In this document: piece by piece, positions 4,903 through 8,882 of the stretch
Position numbering within the stretch: the stretch's first letter is position 1
Layout: each line of letters starts with the position of its first letter
Origin: Acidobacteriota bacterium
Lineage (GTDB): Bacteria > Acidobacteriota > Vicinamibacteria > Vicinamibacterales > UBA2999
DNA length: 8,882 nucleotides
Reading direction: 5' to 3'
Assembly (NCBI GenBank): GCA_947478985.1
Contig: CANJYC010000060.1
Location: 1-8,882, forward strand
Made by a program: the position numbers and the translations under genes
The notes under the pieces: model-generated
What the model was told of the DNA's origin: nothing
The model's database searches: none
What the model saw: the letters and a program-made list of their open reading frames with translations, nothing else

Positions 4903-5082
4903 CTTCTCGCGCAGGATCGTCTTGACCTTGGCGCGGTCGCGACGCACGTCGCGCACTTTCGCCGGCGCCTCGAGCTGCCCCATCGACTTCTGGATACGCA
5001 ACCGGAACAGCAGGTCATCCAGATCTTTTTCCTTCGCCCTCAGCTCACTTACTCCGAGGTCACGAATCTCCGCGATCTTCAT
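4879..5082 (-). CDS. rpmC: Large-subunit ribosomal protein L29
   Basis: This 67-residue protein is an L29 of normal length. L29 is a small two-helix protein beside L23 at the peptide-exit site. After MKIAEIRDLGVSELRAKEKDLDDLLFRLRI comes GQLEAPAKVRDVRRDRAKVKTILREK (35-60), which matches the usual GQLExPxxIRxVRRxIARxKTxLxE pattern. It starts inside the rplP stop (ATGA overlap), a strong sign of translational coupling. The last seven residues (TAVVSGQ) lie beyond the conserved helix and are encoded entirely by a degenerate heptanucleotide repeat that continues across the stop codon. This end of the protein therefore looks like a product of local repeat expansion rather than conserved sequence. 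Confidence 0.96.
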   Translation of the reverse strand: MKIAEIRDLGVSELRAKEKDLDDLLFRLRIQKSMGQLEAPAKVRDVRRDRAKVKTILREKTAVVSGQ

Positions 5083-5504
5083 GACGCCTTCTCCGCCGCG
5101 AACCGGGTCGCGAACTTCGTCTTAATCGGCAGCTTGGCTGCTGCCAGTTCCATGGCGCGCCGCGCGTCGGTCTCGTTGACGCCTTCCATCTCGAACAGGA
5201 TCTTGCCGGGCCGGACCACGCACACCCACTCTTCCGGTGCACCCTTGCCCTTACCCATTCGCGTTTCCTGCGGCTTCTTGGTGATGGGCTTGTCCGGGAA
5301 CACGCGCACCCAGATCTTCCCGCCACGCTTGATGAAACGCGTCATCGCGACGCGGGCTGCTTCGATCTGCCGCGCGGTCATCCAGCACGGCTCCATCGCC
5401 TTCAGCCCGTAGTCGCCGAACGACACATCCGATCCACGCCACGCTTTCCCGGCCATGCGCCCGCGCTGCTGCTTGCGGTACTTGACCTTCTTCGGCATCA
5501 ACAT
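5079..5504 (-). CDS. rplP: Large-subunit ribosomal protein L16
   Basis: This 141-residue protein is of normal length (136-144). L16 binds near the A-site tRNA and the peptidyl-transferase centre and joins late in 50S assembly. The sequence is close to the family consensus: MLMPKKVKYRK, RGRMAGKAWRG, FGDYGLKAMEP, TARQIEAARVAMTRFIKRGGKIW, FPDKPITKKPQETRMGKGKG and LAAAKLPIKTKF. Arg82 of the RMGKGKG loop matches the position of E. coli Arg81, which lies close to the active site. Two ATGs are possible, at 5504 and 5498. The first is preferred because MLMPK is the common L16 start and the TAGGA ribosome site, overlapping the rpsC stop, sits about 8 nt before it. The stop overlaps rpmC by 4 nt (ATGA). 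Confidence 0.98.
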   Translation of the reverse strand: MLMPKKVKYRKQQRGRMAGKAWRGSDVSFGDYGLKAMEPCWMTARQIEAARVAMTRFIKRGGKIWVRVFPDKPITKKPQETRMGKGKGAPEEWVCVVRPGKILFEMEGVNETDARRAMELAAAKLPIKTKFATRFAAEKAS

Positions 5505-5513
5505 GATTGGTTC

Positions 5514-6209
5514 CTATCGCTCCGGCCGGCGTTCCGGACGCCGGGGTGCACGATCCCGATATTCCTCTTCACGACCGGCGCGCGGCACCAGGCGTTCGCC
5601 CTTGTAGAGCCACACCTTGACGCCGATCTGCCCGTAGGTCGTGCTGGCTTCCGCGAAGCCGTAGTCAATGTCGGCACGCAGCGTCTGCAGCGGCAGCTGG
5701 CCGTGCAGATACCACTCCGAGCGCGCGATTTCGGCGCCGTTGAGACGGCCCGATACGCGTACCTTGATCCCTCGAGCGCCGAAGCGCAGCGCCGACTCGA
5801 CCGCTTTGCGCATGGCGCGACGGAAGGCCACGCGCTTTTCAAGCTGCACCGCCACCGACTCGCCGATGAGCTGCGCCTCAAGCTCCGGCTTCTGGATCTC
5901 CTGGATATTGATGAAGATCTCGCGGTTCGTGCGCTTCTGGATCTCCTGCTTCAGCTTGTCGACTTCCGTGCCTTTGCGGCCGATGATGATGCCCGGGCGC
6001 GAGGTATAGATGTCGATCTTCAGCTTGTTGGCGGCGCGCTCCGTCTCGATACGCGACACACCGGCGTGCGCGAAGCGCTTCTTGAGGTCCTTGCGCAGCG
6101 CCAAGTCCTCGTGCAGCAGCTTCGCGTAGTCGCGGTCCGAGTACCAGCGCGAGCGCCACGTCTTGTTGAAGCCGAGGCGAAATCCGTACGGGTGAACTTT
6201 CTGACCCAC
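5514..6209 (-). CDS. rpsC: Small-subunit ribosomal protein S3
   Basis: This 231-residue protein falls in the usual S3 range (about 210-240). S3 lies at the mRNA entry channel of the 30S subunit and contributes to its helicase activity. It opens with GQKVHPYGFRLG (residues 2-13). It then has the type-2 KH domain with the loop GIIIGRKG (73-80) after KLKIDIYTSRP. The C-terminal domain contains GARGIKVRVSGRLNGAEIARSEWYLHGQLPLQTLRADIDYGFAEASTTYGQIGVKVW. The start is GTG at 6209, chosen because the homology begins exactly there and GGGAG sits about 8 nt upstream. The end is a charged low-complexity tail with a tandem RRPE repeat. rplP begins 9 nt after the stop. Confidence 0.98.
   Translation of the reverse strand: MGQKVHPYGFRLGFNKTWRSRWYSDRDYAKLLHEDLALRKDLKKRFAHAGVSRIETERAANKLKIDIYTSRPGIIIGRKGTEVDKLKQEIQKRTNREIFINIQEIQKPELEAQLIGESVAVQLEKRVAFRRAMRKAVESALRFGARGIKVRVSGRLNGAEIARSEWYLHGQLPLQTLRADIDYGFAEASTTYGQIGVKVWLYKGERLVPRAGREEEYRDRAPRRPERRPER
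5526..5544 (-). other. Perfect 7-bp inverted repeat at the 3' end of rpsC
   Basis: CCGGCGT and ACGCCGG are exact complements separated by 5 nt. They lie in the last codons of rpsC, about 22 nt upstream of the rplP start and just before its ribosome site. The sequence encodes part of the tandem RRPE tail, so the hairpin may be a by-product of GC-rich arginine and proline codons. No U-run follows, so termination is unlikely. Confidence 0.5.
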
Positions 6210-6241
6210 TCTGTGCTCTCCCTACCAGTGTCTCTTTGGCG

Positions 6242-6706
6242 CTACGCGCGTGCAGCAGCGGTCTTCTTTGCGCCGCGCGTCGCCTTCGAACCTGCGGTCT
6301 TCGGTGCGCGCGCCGGCGTGGACGCGGGCGCATCGCCATCTGCCGTCACGCGCGCGATCTTCAGCGGACGCTCGGACACTTGCACGGTGAGGTGCGCCGT
6401 GCGCTTCACCACGCGGAACGCACGTCCCATCGGGGCCGGACGGACTCGCTTCATCGACGTTCCCTGGTTGGCGAATGCCGCCGACACAAAGAGGCGATCG
6501 ATGTCGCCGCCAAATCCGTCCCGCAGTTGCACATTGGCCACTGCTGAGCGGAGAACCTTGGCGATGTCGTGCGCGACAGTCTTGCGCGTGAACTGCAACG
6601 TGGCCAACGCCTGATTGACGGCCTTGCCACGAATCAGTTCCAGCACCAGCCCGGCCTTCTGGGCCGAGGTGCGCACGCCTTTTGCGGTTGCCTTTGCTTC
6701 GATCAT
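6242..6706 (-). CDS. rplV: Large-subunit ribosomal protein L22 with a basic C-terminal tail
   Basis: This 154-residue protein is longer than the usual 110-120 for L22. The core (about 1-118) is conventional: VRTSAQKAGLVLELIRGKAVNQALATLQF, then AxxxAKVLRSAVANVQ, then the tunnel-lining beta-hairpin MKRVRPAPMGRAFRVVKRTAHLTV (about 85-108). L22 and L4 form the constriction of the exit tunnel. The Met-Lys-Arg at 85-87 corresponds to the triplet whose loss gives macrolide resistance in E. coli, and it is intact here. Residues 119-154 form an Ala/Lys/Arg/Pro-rich low-complexity extension (DAPASTPARAP...GAKKTAAARA), probably disordered and rRNA-binding. ATG at 6706 has only a weak GAG upstream. rpsC follows after a 32-nt spacer. 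Confidence 0.97.
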   Translation of the reverse strand: MIEAKATAKGVRTSAQKAGLVLELIRGKAVNQALATLQFTRKTVAHDIAKVLRSAVANVQLRDGFGGDIDRLFVSAAFANQGTSMKRVRPAPMGRAFRVVKRTAHLTVQVSERPLKIARVTADGDAPASTPARAPKTAGSKATRGAKKTAAARA

Positions 6707-6716
6707 GGCTTTCTCG

Positions 6717-7022
6717 CTATCCCTTGGCCGGAGCCGCCGGCGACGAGGACGCGGCCTTTTCCGACTTCGTGGTGTGCCCCTTGAACGTGCGGGTCGGCGA
6801 GAACTCGCCGAGCTTGTGGCCCACCATGTTCTCCGTCACGTAGACGGGAATGAATTTCTTGCCGTTGTGCACCGCCATCGTGTGCCCGACCATTTCCGGC
6901 ACGACCGTCGATCGGCGCGACCACGTCTTGATGACCTTCTTTTCGTTGGCCCGGTTCAACGCCTCGAGCTTCTCGAGCAGCGGCGTGTCGATGAACGGCC
7001 CCTTCTTAAGCGATCGGCTCAT
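6717..7022 (-). CDS. rpsS: Small-subunit ribosomal protein S19
   Basis: This 101-residue protein begins MSRSLKKGPFID, the near-invariant S19 start. That fixes the start at 7022 even though the frame stays open further upstream into rplB. S19 sits in the head of the 30S subunit, pairs with S13 and contacts 16S rRNA near the A-site finger. The core continues with TWSRRSTVVPEMVGHTMAVHNGKKFIPVYVTENMVGHKLGEFSPTRTFKGH (about 33-83), all standard. Bacterial S19 is normally about 92 residues. The extra end is a low-complexity Ala/Ser/Pro/Lys tail (AASSSPAAPAKG, 90-101), probably disordered. The start is 2 nt after the rplB stop, and rplV follows after 10 nt. Confidence 0.97.
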   Translation of the reverse strand: MSRSLKKGPFIDTPLLEKLEALNRANEKKVIKTWSRRSTVVPEMVGHTMAVHNGKKFIPVYVTENMVGHKLGEFSPTRTFKGHTTKSEKAASSSPAAPAKG

Positions 7023-7024
7023 GG

Positions 7025-7849
7025 TTACTTCTGTCTCCGCTGCACGATGAAGCGATCCGTCGTCTTGCGGCGGCGGGTCTTGAACCCCTTGGTCGGCTGG
7101 CCCCACGGCGTCACTGGATGACGACCACCGGAGGTCTTGCCTTCACCACCACCGAGCGGGTGGTCGACCGGGTTCATCGACACACCGCGGTTATGCGGCC
7201 GCCAGCCCAGCCAGCGATTGCGCCCGGCCTTTCCGAGCGAGATGTTCTCGTGATCGAGGTTGCCGACCTGACCAATCGTCGCGACGCACTCGACGAGAAT
7301 CTTCCGGATTTCCCCGGACGGCATCTTCACCGAGGCATACTCGCCTTCGCGCGCGACCAGCTGCACCGATGAGCCGGCGCTGCGCGCGATCTGGCCGCCC
7401 TTGCCAGGTCGCAGCTCGACGTTATGAATCGTCGTGCCCAGCGGGATGTTCTTCAGCGGGAGGCAGTTGCCCGGCAGAATATCGACGTTGTCGCCGGCGA
7501 CCACAGAGTCGCCAACCTTCATCCCCGTCGTCTGCAGGATGTAGCGCTTCTCGCCATCCGCATAGGTGATGAGCGCGATGCGCGACGAACGGTTCGGGTC
7601 GTACTCGACCGTCGTGACCTTCGCCGGGATGTCCTTCTTGTCGCGCTTGAAGTCGATGATCCGGTAGAGGCGCTTGTGCCCGCCACCGCGCCACCAGGAC
7701 GTCAGCTCGCCCTGATTGTTGCGTCCGCCGGAGCGGTGCAGGTTCTCAGTCAGCGGCCGGTACGGCTCGTTCGTCGTGACCTCGTCGAAGGTCTGGACCG
7801 TCTTGAAGCGGGTCCCCGGCGACGTCGGATTGAATTTACGAATAGGCAT
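7025..7849 (-). CDS. rplB: Large-subunit ribosomal protein L2
   Basis: This 274-residue protein has the usual L2 length (273-276). L2 is a primary 23S rRNA-binding protein needed for subunit association and peptidyl-transferase activity. The N-terminal part carries the RNA-binding fold (SGGRNNQGELTSWWRGGGHKRLYR...). The C-terminal part has RNRWLGWRPHNRG, then MNPVDHP, GGGEGKTSGGRHPVTPWG and the basic end TRRRKTTDRFIVQRRQK. His230 of the DHP motif corresponds to the functionally important His229 of E. coli (mature numbering) and is present. The second histidine of the common DHPHGGG string is leucine here (DHPLGGG), which I believe also occurs in other phyla. ATG at 7849 has a G-run about 9 nt upstream. 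The rpsS start lies 2 nt after the stop. Confidence 0.98.
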   Translation of the reverse strand: MPIRKFNPTSPGTRFKTVQTFDEVTTNEPYRPLTENLHRSGGRNNQGELTSWWRGGGHKRLYRIIDFKRDKKDIPAKVTTVEYDPNRSSRIALITYADGEKRYILQTTGMKVGDSVVAGDNVDILPGNCLPLKNIPLGTTIHNVELRPGKGGQIARSAGSSVQLVAREGEYASVKMPSGEIRKILVECVATIGQVGNLDHENISLGKAGRNRWLGWRPHNRGVSMNPVDHPLGGGEGKTSGGRHPVTPWGQPTKGFKTRRRKTTDRFIVQRRQK

Positions 7850-7853
7850 GTCT

Positions 7854-8144
7854 TTAGGCCCCCTGCAGGAAGTCAGGCAACTTTTCGCCTTCGCGCAGCC
7901 TCACGTACGCCTTCTTCCAATCGGAGCGACGGCCGACGTAGCGCCCCTGGCGCTTCATCTTGCCGTGCGTCAGAGACGTACGCACGCTCTGCACCTTGGA
8001 GCCGAGCAGTTGCTCGACGGCGCGCCTGATGTCGATCTTGTTCGCGTCCATCGCCACCTGAAACACCAGCGTGCGGCCGTCTTCGCGCATGACGGTGGTC
8101 TTCTCGGTGATCAGCGGACGACGGATAACCTCGGTGAGCTTCAT
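7854..8144 (-). CDS. rplW: Large-subunit ribosomal protein L23
   Basis: This 96-residue protein has the normal L23 length. L23 sits at the exit of the peptide tunnel and is the docking site for trigger factor and for the signal recognition particle. The N-terminal IRRPLITEKT (residues 8-17) is the family hallmark. FQVAMDANKIDIRRAVEQLLGSKV (about 28-51) matches the usual F-x-V-x-x-x-A-N-K-x-x-I-x-x-A-V-E pattern. The basic segment around residues 60-80 (HGKMKRQGR...GRRSDWKKAYV) corresponds to the loop that reaches into the tunnel. ATG at 8144 is 3 nt after the rplD TAA, with a GGGA about 6 nt upstream that could serve as the ribosome site. The next gene, rplB, begins 4 nt past the stop. Confidence 0.97.
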   Translation of the reverse strand: MKLTEVIRRPLITEKTTVMREDGRTLVFQVAMDANKIDIRRAVEQLLGSKVQSVRTSLTHGKMKRQGRYVGRRSDWKKAYVRLREGEKLPDFLQGA

Positions 8145-8147
8145 GCC

Positions 8148-8771
8148 TTATCCCAGCACTTCCTGCAGCTTCTCGATCGCCGCGCGCGTCAGCACCACAC
8201 GCCGCGTATTCATGACGTCCCGTGCGCTCACGTGATTGCTCGCCAGCACACGGACGCCTTCGATGTTGCGCACCGACAGCGACAACTTCTCCTCGGGCTT
8301 GAGATCCACGAGGAGCGTCTTGCCGCCGTCAATGCCGATTCGCCGTAGCATCTCCACCGCGGCGCTCGTCTTGATTTCGCTGACACTCAACGCGTCAACG
8401 ACGATCACCTGTCCGTCGCGCAGCTTCTGCGTCAACGCGGCGCGGAGCGCGCCCTTTTCCACCTTCTTGGGCAGCTGATACTCGTAGCTGCGCGGCTGGG
8501 GGCCGAACGTTGTGCCGCCGTGGCGCCACAGCGGATTACGCGCCTCGCCGACCTGCGCGCGGCCGGTTCCCTTCTGCTTCCACGGCTTCTTGCCGGTGCC
8601 GCTGACCATGGCTCGGGTCTTGGTCGCGTGCGTGCCGCGGCGATCGGCTGCGTTGGCGCGGATAACCGACTCGTGAATCAAGTCGGTCTTCACGCGGCCC
8701 CCGAACACTTCGTCGAGAAGATCGACAGAGCCGACCTTCTGGTTCTGAGCGTTGATGACATCAACAGTCAT
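8148..8771 (-). CDS. rplD: Large-subunit ribosomal protein L4
   Basis: This 207-residue protein matches the usual L4 length of about 200-210. L4 binds 23S rRNA early in 50S assembly. Its long basic loop lines the peptide exit tunnel, and in Escherichia coli it also represses its own operon. The loop signature is clear at about residues 45-105: GTHATKTRAMVSGTGKKPWKQKGTGRA is followed by RNPLWRHGG, FGPQPRSYEY and LPKK. The rest is the globular alpha/beta domain. ATG at 8771 lies 2 nt after the rplC stop, so re-initiation or coupling is likely. The stop is 3 nt before rplW. Whether L4 regulates this operon cannot be judged, because the leader upstream of rpsJ is not in the window. Confidence 0.97.
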   Translation of the reverse strand: MTVDVINAQNQKVGSVDLLDEVFGGRVKTDLIHESVIRANAADRRGTHATKTRAMVSGTGKKPWKQKGTGRAQVGEARNPLWRHGGTTFGPQPRSYEYQLPKKVEKGALRAALTQKLRDGQVIVVDALSVSEIKTSAAVEMLRRIGIDGGKTLLVDLKPEEKLSLSVRNIEGVRVLASNHVSARDVMNTRRVVLTRAAIEKLQEVLG

Positions 8772-8773
8772 GA

Positions 8774-8882
8774 CTACTTCTTGCCCTTCTTCTTCACCGG
8801 CTCGACCTGCGCCACCTTGAGCTTCTTCGCAGCGACAGCCTTGCGGATGACGACGATGGCGTTCGGACCGCCCGGCACCGCG
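8774..8882 (-). CDS. rplC: Large-subunit ribosomal protein L3, C-terminal end only
   Basis: Only the last 35 codons and the TAG stop are inside the window; the gene runs off the right edge. The visible peptide begins AVPGGPNAIVVIRKAV and ends in a lysine-rich tail, EPVKKKGKK. The (G)AVPGGPN...IVxIRKA segment is the recognisable C-terminal strand of bacterial L3, an early-assembly 23S rRNA-binding protein whose long loop (not visible here) reaches towards the peptidyl-transferase centre. The identity is strengthened by position: it lies 2 nt upstream of rplD, as in the standard S10 operon. The basic tail after the conserved IRKA is somewhat long, but such tails vary between phyla. It is called from a short fragment plus synteny, so the family is secure but nothing can be said about the rest of the protein. 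Confidence 0.9.
   Translation of the reverse strand, partial: AVPGGPNAIVVIRKAVAAKKLKVAQVEPVKKKGKK

Noticed and set aside
4522..5412. Plus-strand open frame of 296 codons opposite rplN to rplP
   Set aside because: It spans several real minus-strand genes and their junctions and shows no family resemblance, so it is a shadow of the true genes.
5703..6614. Long plus-strand open frame of 303 codons opposite rpsC and rplV
   Set aside because: It is antisense to two complete, highly conserved ribosomal genes. GC-rich codons on one strand often leave the opposite strand open, and the peptide is a low-complexity Arg/Ala/Leu mix with no recognisable domain.
7023..7106. N-terminal extension of S19 into rplB
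   Set aside because: S19 almost always begins MSRSxKKGPF, which is at 7022; the preceding residues overlap the L2 C-terminus in another frame.
1..8882. CRISPR array, mobile element, tRNA or novel gene cluster
   Set aside because: The minus strand is almost fully occupied by 21 recognised ribosomal/secretion genes in canonical order, the longest gap is 66 nt, and no spaced long repeats, transposase or tRNA-like fold was seen.

Overview
The window is one uninterrupted stretch of the bacterial S10-spc ribosomal-protein locus, transcribed entirely from the minus strand (right to left as numbered). In transcription order it reads rplC (3' end only), rplD, rplW, rplB, rpsS, rplV, rpsC, rplP, rpmC, rpsQ, rplN, rplX, rplE, rpsN, rpsH, rplF, rplR, rpsE, rpmD, rplO and secY (5' part only). 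That is 21 genes in the textbook order, with no insertion, inversion, mobile element, tRNA or foreign gene. All 19 complete genes are intact, with lengths close to their family norms. I found no frameshift or pseudogene.

Layout. Positions 8882-4879 hold the S10-operon part: L3 tail, L4, L23, L2, S19, L22, S3, L16, L29. Positions 4866-1 hold S17 and then the spc part: L14, L24, L5, S14, S8, L6, L18, S5, L30, L15, SecY. Most junctions are 1-12 nt or ATGA overlaps (rplP/rpmC, rplX/rplE), which suggests translational coupling. Five spacers are longer: rplV/rpsC 32 nt, rpsQ/rplN 22 nt, rplN/rplX 36 nt, rpsH/rplF 66 nt and rplO/secY 37 nt. No gene-free stretch exceeds 66 nt. I see no convincing promoter and no classic terminator with a U-tract, so the promoter is probably upstream of rplC, outside the window.

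Organism. The DNA is GC-rich and third positions are mostly G or C. S14 is the short zinc-ribbon form, L24 carries two CxxC pairs, and L16 starts MLMPKK. These features and the general look of L2, L15, L22 and S14 suggest a GC-rich free-living bacterium, perhaps Acidobacteriota (Vicinamibacteria-like). That is an impression from memory of the families, not a search result, and my confidence is low to moderate.

How the genes work together. The products are early and late assembly proteins of both ribosomal subunits, plus SecY, the pore of the protein-export channel. I do not see a previously undescribed system here. The one non-routine signal is in the junctions. Several spacers in the rpmC-rplF segment are built from degenerate short direct repeats (7 nt, 6-7 nt, 15 nt and a GA run). 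On the mRNA these present repeated purine motifs resembling Shine-Dalgarno (SD) sequences just before the next start codon. There are also two small hairpins, one before secY and one at the end of rpsC.
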